DNA of 64,000 bases from positions 1,364,001-1,428,000 of the forward strand of contig NZ_FRCS01000001.1 in the NCBI RefSeq assembly GCF_900143005.1, read 5' to 3'. Each line of letters begins with the position of its first letter. Positions within the stretch are counted from its first letter, which is position 1. This DNA is from Cryptosporangium aurantiacum. Lineage in GTDB: Bacteria; Actinomycetota; Actinomycetes; Mycobacteriales; Cryptosporangiaceae. Positions 53,831 to 62,001 of this stretch are shown here, piece by piece. The position numbers and the translations under genes were made by a program. Below the pieces are notes generated by a model. That model worked only from the letters and a program-made list of their open reading frames with translations, was not told where the DNA came from and searched no databases.

Positions 53831-56626
53831 ATGTTCCGGAAGCGTCGAGGGGAGCGTCGGGACACCGGCGTGACCCCGGAGACGGCGCTGCGGGACCGGG
53901 TGGTCCTCGGGCACACGCTGCTGGGCCACGGGCGCGCCGGTGAGGCCGAACAGGTACTCGCCGAGGCGTTGCCGCTGGTGACGACCGTCGGAGCGCACCC
54001 GAACGCGTTCCTCACGCTGCGGCTGCTCGGCCAGTGCGCGCGCACCGCGGGACGGCTGGACCAGGCTCGCGGCTACTACAGCCGGGCGCTGGACGTCGCC
54101 GAGGCGCTCGGCGACCCGGACCTGGCCGGAGCCGCGGTGAGCGGCATGGCGTACGTGGAGCTCGCCGCCGACGACCTGTCCCGCGCCGACGGTTACTTCC
54201 GCCAGGCCGTCCAACTCGTCCGCACGGTCACACCCGGGCCGGGTCGCGTCACCGTGCTGCGGAACTACGCGGACCTGCTGGTCCGGACCGGGGACCTGCG
54301 CGCCGCGGCGTTCTACCAGGAGGCGCTCGACCAGCCCGGCGTCGATCCGGTCGACCGCGCCGGGATGCTCGTCACGCTCGGCCGGGAACTCTGCCGGCGG
54401 GGACGGACGGCCGCGGGGCTGGACCGGCTGCGGGCCGGGGTCACGCTGCTGACCGAGGCGGGACCGCCCGGCGAGACGTTCACCGCGCTCGTAACGCTCG
54501 CCGGGCTCGCGGCGGAGAGCGAACCGGCGACCGCCACCGACGCGTTCGTCCGCGCGCACGACCTCGCGCTCACGCTGCACGCCACGGTCGACGTCCGGCA
54601 CTACACCGAGGGGTACGCGGCGCGGGTCCGGCGCGTGGAGGCCGAGACCCAGCGCCGGGCCGACGCCGGTGAGCTACCCGCGGTGGCGCCGCCCGCGGTG
54701 ATCGAGGCGACCCGCGGCCTGGGCCCGGACGCTGCCCGCACGGTCGCGGTGGGTGCACCCGCGATGATCGGTGCGCGATCGCTGGAGGACGGCGAGCGGC
54801 TGCTCGCCGAGCACCGGTACGACGAGTCGGACGCCAAGCTGCGGATGGCCGAGGTGATGTGGGCATCGCTCGGCGCCGGGCACGTGCTGCCGCAGGTGTG
54901 GTCGGCGCAGGGGCGGCTGGCGCTGGCACGCGGCGACGACGAGGCGGCGTGGACGCTGCTCGACCACGCGCGCGGGCAGGCTGCGGCGCTCGGTGACGCC
55001 CGGACCGAGCGCTCGGTGCTGGTCGCGCTGTGCGAGCTGCTCGGTGCGGGGGCGGAACCGCGGCCACCGGCCGGTGAGGTGCCGCGCGCGCTGCGTCTGC
55101 TGGACCTCGGCGCGCGGGCCCGCGGCCTGGCGTCGTTCCTGGGGGAGGACGCTCCGGTGTCGCCGGACGCCGCGGCGGCCGCGGTGACGCTGGACACCGC
55201 CACCGCGGCGCTGTGCGAGCGGTTCGGGGCTTTCGACCTGGCCGAGCGTTACCTGCGGGCCGCGATCGAGACCGCCGAGCAGGCACCGGCGGTCTCGTCG
55301 GCGACCGGGGTGGCGCGCCTCGTGGCGTACCTGGCGCGGCGGGGCGGCGGCGCCGACGTGGCCGCGCTCCGCGAGCGGCTGGTCGCCGAGCCGAGCACGG
55401 ATCCGCTGGTGCGGACCGCGGTGGACGGCGTGGTGGGCCGGATCGACGCGGCGGCGGGGAACTGGTCGGACGCGACGTTCGAGCGGCTCGCGGCGGCGTG
55501 CGCGGCGTACGAGGAGGTGCGGGCCCAGCCGGGCGGGTTCGGACCCGGCCCGGTACCGGAGCCGCCGTACGAGGCCGCGGCCGAGGTCGCGGTGCGGCTC
55601 GGCCGGTACACCGAGGCGCTGGCGCTGCTGGAGCGGGCCGAGGTACCCGCCGTGCCCGAGCCGGGCACCGGCGTGCGGGTCGTGGCCTTCGGCGGCTCCT
55701 GTGGCGCGTACGCGCTCACGGCCGCCTCCGGCGGACCGGTCACCGGGGACGTCCTGGCCGCGAACGTCCCGTGGTCCGAGGAGGGCGTGTGCGCGGCCCT
55801 GGCGGCGGTGGTCGACGCCGCTTCGGCGCGTGGCGGCGCCGTCGCGGTGACCGTGGTCGGCGCGCTGTACGGCCTTCCGGTGCAGCGGACAGCGGACGGG
55901 AGCGCCCGCCCCGGCGTCTCGGTGCTGCCGCGGGTCTCCCCGCTGCCCACCGCCACCGTGCCGCCGGTGGCGCACCGCTCGGGCCTCGTCGCGGTCGACC
56001 CGCTGGACGAGCTGCCGTTCGCCCGGGTCGCGGCCGACCACGCCGCCGGACGGCTCGGCGTCGGTACGCTCGGCGGTGCGGCGTTCACCGTCGAGCGGCT
56101 CGCGGCGGAACTGGCGTCCGCGTCGTCGCCGGTGGTGCACCTGGCGTGCCGGGTCGTCGCCGACGGACGGCGTCCGGAGCGGAGCGCTCTGGTGCTGGCC
56201 GGCGGTGAACGCGCCACCGCAGCGCGGCTGGCCGCGATGCGCTGGGACGGCGCCCTGGTCGTCCTGAGCCCGGGGGAGGCGGGCGGTGTGCCCGCGGTGC
56301 TCGTGTCGGCGGTGCTCGCGGCGGGTGCCACCGCGGTCGTGGCGCCCGCGCGTCCGGTCGACGGGCTGGCGGCCGCCGTGCTGACGACCTGGTTCCACGA
56401 CGCGCTGCCCGACCGGGTCACGAACGCGGCCGAAGTGGACACCGCACTCCTCGCCGCCCAGCAGCGCCTCCGCGCCGCCACCGGCGACGACCTGCTCACC
56501 TGGGCCGCCGACCGGCCGGTGCTCCGCGCCGACCAGCTCGGCGCCATCACCGAACGCGCGGACCAGGAGCACCCGTTCGCCGATCCGGGGCACTGGGCCC
56601 GCTGGGCCACGTACGGAACCCGCTGA
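53831..56626 (+). CDS. TPR protein with a catalytically dead CHAT domain
   Basis: A 931-aa cytoplasmic protein starting MFRKRRGERRD. Residues about 20-600 are tetratricopeptide-like repeats (RAGEAEQVLAEALPL; AGRLDQARGYYSRALDVAEA). The C-terminal 280 residues have the CHAT fold: GALYGLPVQ, VVHLACRVVADGRRPERSAL, LVVLSPGEAGGVP and ATAVVAPARPVDGLAAAVLT. The catalytic His of the usual HxACHG is Arg774, and the Cys of the usual LSACETG is Gly815, so peptidase activity is not expected. It may be a decoy, regulator or scaffold for the active CHAT enzyme encoded 1.2 kb downstream. ATG at 53831. Confidence 0.82.
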   Translation: MFRKRRGERRDTGVTPETALRDRVVLGHTLLGHGRAGEAEQVLAEALPLVTTVGAHPNAFLTLRLLGQCARTAGRLDQARGYYSRALDVAEALGDPDLAGAAVSGMAYVELAADDLSRADGYFRQAVQLVRTVTPGPGRVTVLRNYADLLVRTGDLRAAAFYQEALDQPGVDPVDRAGMLVTLGRELCRRGRTAAGLDRLRAGVTLLTEAGPPGETFTALVTLAGLAAESEPATATDAFVRAHDLALTLHATVDVRHYTEGYAARVRRVEAETQRRADAGELPAVAPPAVIEATRGLGPDAARTVAVGAPAMIGARSLEDGERLLAEHRYDESDAKLRMAEVMWASLGAGHVLPQVWSAQGRLALARGDDEAAWTLLDHARGQAAALGDARTERSVLVALCELLGAGAEPRPPAGEVPRALRLLDLGARARGLASFLGEDAPVSPDAAAAAVTLDTATAALCERFGAFDLAERYLRAAIETAEQAPAVSSATGVARLVAYLARRGGGADVAALRERLVAEPSTDPLVRTAVDGVVGRIDAAAGNWSDATFERLAAACAAYEEVRAQPGGFGPGPVPEPPYEAAAEVAVRLGRYTEALALLERAEVPAVPEPGTGVRVVAFGGSCGAYALTAASGGPVTGDVLAANVPWSEEGVCAALAAVVDAASARGGAVAVTVVGALYGLPVQRTADGSARPGVSVLPRVSPLPTATVPPVAHRSGLVAVDPLDELPFARVAADHAAGRLGVGTLGGAAFTVERLAAELASASSPVVHLACRVVADGRRPERSALVLAGGERATAARLAAMRWDGALVVLSPGEAGGVPAVLVSAVLAAGATAVVAPARPVDGLAAAVLTTWFHDALPDRVTNAAEVDTALLAAQQRLRAATGDDLLTWAADRPVLRADQLGAITERADQEHPFADPGHWARWATYGTR

Positions 56627-56753
56627 ACACCGTTTTCCCCACTAGTCCAATCGCGGCGCAGGGATCCTGTCGTTATTCCGGCAACACATTGAGAATATGT
56701 TCGGCAGGCTGGGACCATTTCCGCACTCGGGCCGAGTCGTTGGGGGCGGGGCT

Positions 56754-57803
56754 ATGCCGGCGATCATCGAAAAACTCAGTTCCTGGCTGGGTGCCGCCGT
56801 TTCCACGCCGTCCCGGCCGCCGCTGTGGGTGCGCATTCCGGATGACCGCGTCGACGAGCCACTACCAGGCGGGACGCTGCGTCCGCGGCACGACTATTTC
56901 GAAGTCCGGGTGGCGCGCGCGCATTTGGCCAAGCGGCGTGAGTGGTTCACGCAATACGTGCCGTTGGTGCTCGCGGCGGCAGACCTGTCCTATGACGGCC
57001 AGAGTGTTGCGGTGCCGTCGATCATCGGCCCGAACATGCTGCGCGAAATCAGCGCGGACGCACCACTGTCCTCGGTTCTCGCCGGCACGCGTATCGCCGG
57101 TCCCATTCCCTATGCGGGCGGTGGGCTGACCCAGACCGTCGTGCTCTACCGCCTGGACATGGGCAATGTCCTCACCCCGCTCATGGACGTCCTGGAGAAA
57201 GGATCGAAGAGCCTCGACTTCGCCGGCGGGCTGGCGCCGTACACGGCGATGGCCAAGGTGCTGCTCGGCGGGCTGGAGGCGCTCACCGGTGGCACCGCTC
57301 CGCTGCTCGCGGTCCGGGACGCCCAGCCGGTGGCCGAGGCGGGGTACTGGGCGTTGATCGACGGTGCGGACGGCGCGCCGGACGTCGAGGAGCTGCGCGT
57401 CCGGAACCGTGAGCTGTGGACCGGGGACGGGCCGGTCCGTGACGTCGACTACGTCCTCTGTGGCGTCTCCGCCTGCGACCAGCAGCAGATCGACGTCTCC
57501 CGCCTGCCGTTCTTCCGGCAGTGGCAGGCGGTGCTGTCCGAGGCGGCGCGGTCCGCGACGCCCGCCATCTGGAGCAGCGCGAAGGTCAACATGGCGTCGC
57601 TGCTCGCGATGGTCCGGACCAGCCCCGACCTCACGATCCCGCACGCCACCGCGCTGATCGACGACTGGATCGAGCACCTGGTCGGCATGCACCGGGACGC
57701 GGTCCGGGTGTCCTCGCTGGCACCGGCCCGCCCCGGTGACGATCCCCGGACCGCCGCACTCGACGCGGTGCGCAGCAAAGCCTTGTCCGTTCTGGAGTTG
57801 TGA
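56754..57803 (+). CDS. unrecognised protein leading the CHAT/FHIPEP-like cluster
   Basis: A 349-aa soluble protein that I cannot assign. The start is MPAIIEKLSSWLGAAVSTPS, with GGGGCGGGG before the ATG. A mid region AGTRIAGPIPYAGGGLTQTV and LDFAGGLAPYTAMAKVLLGG suggests a beta-sheet domain followed by a hydrophobic but not clearly membrane-spanning helix. The C-terminal third has VDYVLCGVSACDQQQIDVSR and a helical end. Its stop is 8 bp before the CHAT start, so it belongs to the same transcript. It could be the CHAT peptidase's target, inhibitor or effector; this is a guess from position. Confidence 0.7.
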   Translation: MPAIIEKLSSWLGAAVSTPSRPPLWVRIPDDRVDEPLPGGTLRPRHDYFEVRVARAHLAKRREWFTQYVPLVLAAADLSYDGQSVAVPSIIGPNMLREISADAPLSSVLAGTRIAGPIPYAGGGLTQTVVLYRLDMGNVLTPLMDVLEKGSKSLDFAGGLAPYTAMAKVLLGGLEALTGGTAPLLAVRDAQPVAEAGYWALIDGADGAPDVEELRVRNRELWTGDGPVRDVDYVLCGVSACDQQQIDVSRLPFFRQWQAVLSEAARSATPAIWSSAKVNMASLLAMVRTSPDLTIPHATALIDDWIEHLVGMHRDAVRVSSLAPARPGDDPRTAALDAVRSKALSVLEL

Positions 57804-57811
57804 GGTGCCCG

Positions 57812-59374
57812 ATGGCCACCGTCACGTGCACGTTGACCCTGAAGAGCGACCGGATCGGCGTCTACGAGGACGACGCGATCCGGGGTGTCCGGGTCGAGGC
57901 GCCGCTGGGCGGGACGGCGCTCGAGCGGCAGACCGCGAAGATCCTCAGCAACTGGGTCGCGACCCACGGTGACCTCTGCCGACGGCCGGAGCTGCAGATC
58001 CTGGGCAGGCACCTGTTCGAGATCGCGTTCGGCGGCGTCCGCCCCGGCGAACAGGGCGCACCGCTGGGGCAGGCCTTCCAGCAGACCGTCGAGGGGTTCT
58101 ACCGGATGGGCGCCGGCGGTGTGCTCCGGCTGCGGCTGGTCATCGACGAGGCCGTGCAGGAGCTGGCCGCGCTGCCCTGGGAGTTCCTCTACATGCCGTG
58201 GGAGGGGAGCGGCTTCTTCCTCGCGGGCGGCAAGACCCAGCTGGTCCTGACCCGCTACATCCCCAACCGCGACGACGTTTTCGGTGGTCCCTCGACGACC
58301 GACGACTCGCTCCGCATCCTCATCGTGAAATCGCAGCCGACCGCGCCGGGCCTCGACTCCGTGGACGACGACGGGATCGTCGAACAGGTCGAGGGTTTCG
58401 CGTCCGACGCCGTCGCGGTCGAATCGCTCGACTCGCCGTCCCGGGACGTGCTCCGGACCACGATCGGCCACTGGCGGCCGCACGTCGTCCATCTGATGGG
58501 GCACGGCCGTCCCGGTGAGATCGCGCTCCGGGCGGACGCCGACGAACTCGCGCGCCGGTCCCGGCATCGCACGACCCAGCAGGCGCTCACCGGGACCGAA
58601 CCCGCGGTCGACGAGGCCGATTGGGTCGACGCGGACACTGTCTGCGCGCTGCTGCGACAAGGGCTGGACGAGCACGGCGGACCCGGGCGTCTGGTGTTCC
58701 TCCACGCCTGCCACGGCGCGAGTGAGCCGCCGAGCGCGCAGTCGCTCAGCGGGTTCGACAGCGTCGCGCGTGCGCTCGCGCGGAGCGAACGGATCGCGGC
58801 CGTCGTCGCGATGCAGTACGCGATCGAGAACGGGGACGCGAAGCGCTTCGCCCAGGAGTTCTACCGCAGGCTCTTCGACCAGATGGCGGTCGACGAGGCG
58901 GTCACCTGGGCCCGCCACGAGCTGGGGGAGGCCGGTCACCGCGGCCACCAGGCGTGGAGCCACCGGAACTTCGGGACGCCGGTGATCTACCTCCGCAGCT
59001 CCGACCCGTTCTTCCGGAGGGCAGCACGCCCGGTGGTCACGCGGGTCTCGCCGCAACAGGGGCAGCAGCTGCAGGTCCGGGACAAGGAGTTCTGCCCGAA
59101 CCCGTACTGCGAGCCCGGCGTTCTCGTCTTTCGCGCCAAGAAACGCTGCGGGGTGTGCAAGGCCTCGTTCATCGAATGTCCGGCGTGCGCCGACGGGTTG
59201 GTCGTCGCGATCCCCGGGCTGGAGTGCACCCGCTGTGACTACGAGTACGTGGCCGACGGCGACACGTTCGGGACCCGCTCGCCGGGCCCGCGGCGCGGCC
59301 CCGCGCGGTCGGCGTCCGAGCCGGCGCGGCCGGTCCGTCCGGAGTCGCTCAAGCGCATGGGCATCGTCCGATGA
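57812..59374 (+). CDS. CHAT-domain (caspase-like) peptidase with C-terminal zinc ribbons
   Basis: A 520-aa protein. Residues about 40-430 are a CHAT domain, a caspase/separase relative that cuts specific proteins. The pair looks intact: His231 in HVVHLMGHGRPG and Cys300 in RLVFLHACHGASEP. The core also has LRLVIDEAVQELAALPWEFL and AIENGDAKRFAQEFYRRLFD. Residues 428-485 hold two zinc ribbons (CPNPYC with CGVC; CPAC with CTRC), possible target or nucleic-acid sensors. The ATG at 57812 follows GAGG; the GTG at 57800 is less likely. It overlaps the TPR gene by 4 bp. Regulated cleavage of a partner is the likely role. Confidence 0.86.
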   Translation: MATVTCTLTLKSDRIGVYEDDAIRGVRVEAPLGGTALERQTAKILSNWVATHGDLCRRPELQILGRHLFEIAFGGVRPGEQGAPLGQAFQQTVEGFYRMGAGGVLRLRLVIDEAVQELAALPWEFLYMPWEGSGFFLAGGKTQLVLTRYIPNRDDVFGGPSTTDDSLRILIVKSQPTAPGLDSVDDDGIVEQVEGFASDAVAVESLDSPSRDVLRTTIGHWRPHVVHLMGHGRPGEIALRADADELARRSRHRTTQQALTGTEPAVDEADWVDADTVCALLRQGLDEHGGPGRLVFLHACHGASEPPSAQSLSGFDSVARALARSERIAAVVAMQYAIENGDAKRFAQEFYRRLFDQMAVDEAVTWARHELGEAGHRGHQAWSHRNFGTPVIYLRSSDPFFRRAARPVVTRVSPQQGQQLQVRDKEFCPNPYCEPGVLVFRAKKRCGVCKASFIECPACADGLVVAIPGLECTRCDYEYVADGDTFGTRSPGPRRGPARSASEPARPVRPESLKRMGIVR

Positions 59375-62001
59375 CCCGGGTACGGACGTCGGTCGAGGAC
59401 CACCGGATGCTCCGTACGCCGACCGCGGCGATCCCGTCCCTGCTGGGCGACGCCTACCGCGACGCGTCGATCGCAGGTCTCGACATGCACCGGATCGTCG
59501 ATCTCCTGGAGCCGGTGCGGGGCGCCGCGACCGCGGACGACTCCTACCTCGGTGAGCGCGCGCTGGACGCGGCGGCGGGCCGCGCGGCCGGGTCGCCGTC
59601 GTATCCGGTCGTGGACCGGCTGCGGTCGCGGTATCTCGCTGCGGTCGCCGCCGACTTCCACGCCGTGGTCGCGGAGTTGGCGGCGGCCGACGAGCGGTCG
59701 GCGCGCGCGGTCTGGCTCGGCGCGTGCGCGAGCGTGCTGAGCATCTACCGCCCGACGTTGCTGACCCATCTCACCGCGGTGCCACCGCCGGGCTCGGAAG
59801 CGGACCCGCAGGTGCAACGCGTCCGTGAGTCGGTCTCCGACGTGTTGCTGGGACGCTGGGACCGGGCGCTACCGGCCGTGGAAGGGCTGCTCCCGCTCAC
59901 CGGAGCGCCGCCGCCCGAGCGTGCGCGGCTGCTGGCGCTGGCCGCGATGATCCGCGTGTACTGGCGGTACGACGCCGACGCGGCACAAGACCTGCTCGAT
60001 CGCGCGGAACAGGTCTGCCCGACCGAACCGCGCGTCTGGGAAGGCATCGGCCGGGTGCGGTTCCTGCGGCGTGACTTCGACGCCGCTGCGGACGCCTACC
60101 GCCGCGCCACCGAACTCGACCCCGGATACGACGGCGGCTACCAGGGCCTCAGCGACTGCGCGGTGGCCCGCGGGGACACCACCGAAGCGGAGCGCATCCT
60201 GCTGCGCGCCGGGGCCGACATCCCGGACTCCGGTGACCTGCGCCTGTACCTCCTGCGCCTCTACGCGGCACCGGCCCTGTTCGCCGAGCGAGAGGACGCC
60301 CTCGGACGGCTCGCCGAGGAGACCGTGGCGGTGGCGCCGATCGGCGACTACGACGTCAAGACGCTGCTCGGCAACGCGTACCGGGACAACGGGAAGCCCG
60401 ATCTCGCGCGGACGTACTACCGCGAGGCGATCGCACTGCGGCCGACCCGGTCGACCGCCTACGAGGAGCTCGGCTACCTGGAGTCCGGTGCCGGTGAGGC
60501 GGACGCGGCGGCGGAACTGTTCGCGCGGGCGGCCGAGATCGACCCGGCCGAATGGACCTCGCGGTTCGGGCTCGTGCTCGTCCACCGTGCACGCGGTGAC
60601 TACGACGACGCGGTCGAGCAGCTCCGGGTGGCGATCGCGGTGTCCAACGGCCTCTACGACTGGACGCTCCGGCCGTACCTGATCGACCTGCTCCTGGAGG
60701 CCGACCGGCTGGACGACGCGCTCGCCGAGGCCCGGTCGTGCCTGGCGGACGCCGTACCGACGACCGACCTGCGGCCGGCGCTCGTCCAGGTCGCGACCAG
60801 GCTCTGGGCGGATCGCCGGGAGGACGCCGAGGCGCTGCTGGCCGAGAGCGGTGTGGACGCGGCGGCGCGGGAGGCGCTCCGGGGTGAGGTCGCGGCCGCT
60901 GCCCTCGACGCCGACACCGCGGTGGCCGCGTATCGGCGGGCGAGCGAGCTGGACCCCGACCGGAGCGAGTACGGCTGGACCCTGGGGCGGCTCCTCACCG
61001 ACCAGCAGGACTGGGCCGGGGCTCGGGCCGCGATCGAGGCCGCCTACGGCACCGACCACGACGACGACGCGTGGAATCGCGCGCTGGCCCGGCTGGAGAA
61101 CGAGCGGGGGAACGAGCTGTTCGGCGAGGGCGGCTACGACGAGGCGGCAACCGCTTACGAGTGCGCCGCCCGGCACCAGCCGACCGATCCGGTGTACTTC
61201 AGCAACCTCGCGCTGGCCAGGGAGTACAGCGCGGTGCTCAGCCACCGGGCGGAGTCCTACCGGCTGGCGGCGAAGGCCCTCGACGCGGCGATCGACGTCG
61301 GTGGGACCGATCCCGACTACGCCGCGCGGCGAGAGCACCTGCGCACGCTGCTGGAGACCGTCGACCGGTTCGGCGAGCTGATGCTCCGGCCGGCCGCGGT
61401 GGATCCGATCCGGGTTCTCGTCTCGGCCGACCTGGCACCGTCCGTCGACCCGAAGCGGGACGGGCCGGACTTCCTTCCGGTGCGGATCCCCGCCCTGCGG
61501 GAGCGGGTGCGCGCGGCAACCGGTGTGACGATTCCCGGGATCCGGCTGGTCGAGGATTCCCTCCTCCCGTCGGGCGAGTTTCGCGTCGAGATCAACGGCG
61601 TCACCACCGCGCACGGGACCGCCCCGCTCGACGAGCCCGACGCGTCCACTCTGCTGGCGCAGCTGGAGACGGTCCTGCGGCAGAACGTCTGGCAGTTCCT
61701 CTCGTTCGACGAGCTGGACGACCTCATCGTCGGCGGCTTCGAGGCGATCGACGGTGAGGCGCCGGTGGCCAGGGCCCGGCTCGGGCTGGCGGCGATCCTC
61801 CGTGCGCTGGCGCGCGACGGCGTGCCGATGACCGACGTGTCCGCGGTGCTGCGCGCGGTCGGTCCCGGGGTGATCCGCGCGGACGACATGCCCGCCGCGC
61901 TCGAACGCGCGCGGCGCGCGGCCGCGCCGCCGGGATTCGCGTCACCGGGATTCGCGTCACCGGCGGCCGCGTCGCCGGACGGGGAAGGGGACCAGCCGTG
62001 A
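59371..62001 (+). CDS. TPR protein with a FlhA-like (FHIPEP) C-terminal segment
   Basis: An 876-aa soluble protein. Residues about 165-650 are tetratricopeptide repeats (for example RDFDAAADAYRRATELDPGY and EGGYDEAATAYECAARHQP). Residues about 671-796 resemble the first part of the FlhA cytoplasmic domain: ALRERVRAATGVTIPGIRLV, then FRVEINGVTTAHGTAPL and VLRQNVWQFLSFDELDDLI, in the order found in FlhA. The final 60 residues are helical and end in an Ala/Pro tail with a short FASPG repeat. Overlaps of 4 bp with both neighbours show tight coupling. It is probably the scaffold of the CHAT/FHIPEP complex. Confidence 0.75.
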   Translation: MTRVRTSVEDHRMLRTPTAAIPSLLGDAYRDASIAGLDMHRIVDLLEPVRGAATADDSYLGERALDAAAGRAAGSPSYPVVDRLRSRYLAAVAADFHAVVAELAAADERSARAVWLGACASVLSIYRPTLLTHLTAVPPPGSEADPQVQRVRESVSDVLLGRWDRALPAVEGLLPLTGAPPPERARLLALAAMIRVYWRYDADAAQDLLDRAEQVCPTEPRVWEGIGRVRFLRRDFDAAADAYRRATELDPGYDGGYQGLSDCAVARGDTTEAERILLRAGADIPDSGDLRLYLLRLYAAPALFAEREDALGRLAEETVAVAPIGDYDVKTLLGNAYRDNGKPDLARTYYREAIALRPTRSTAYEELGYLESGAGEADAAAELFARAAEIDPAEWTSRFGLVLVHRARGDYDDAVEQLRVAIAVSNGLYDWTLRPYLIDLLLEADRLDDALAEARSCLADAVPTTDLRPALVQVATRLWADRREDAEALLAESGVDAAAREALRGEVAAAALDADTAVAAYRRASELDPDRSEYGWTLGRLLTDQQDWAGARAAIEAAYGTDHDDDAWNRALARLENERGNELFGEGGYDEAATAYECAARHQPTDPVYFSNLALAREYSAVLSHRAESYRLAAKALDAAIDVGGTDPDYAARREHLRTLLETVDRFGELMLRPAAVDPIRVLVSADLAPSVDPKRDGPDFLPVRIPALRERVRAATGVTIPGIRLVEDSLLPSGEFRVEINGVTTAHGTAPLDEPDASTLLAQLETVLRQNVWQFLSFDELDDLIVGGFEAIDGEAPVARARLGLAAILRALARDGVPMTDVSAVLRAVGPGVIRADDMPAALERARRAAAPPGFASPGFASPAAASPDGEGDQP

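Noticed and set aside
54674-56593. 639-aa minus-strand open frame
   Set aside because: Opposite the TPR/pseudo-CHAT gene; low-complexity Arg/Gly/His composition and no ribosome site.
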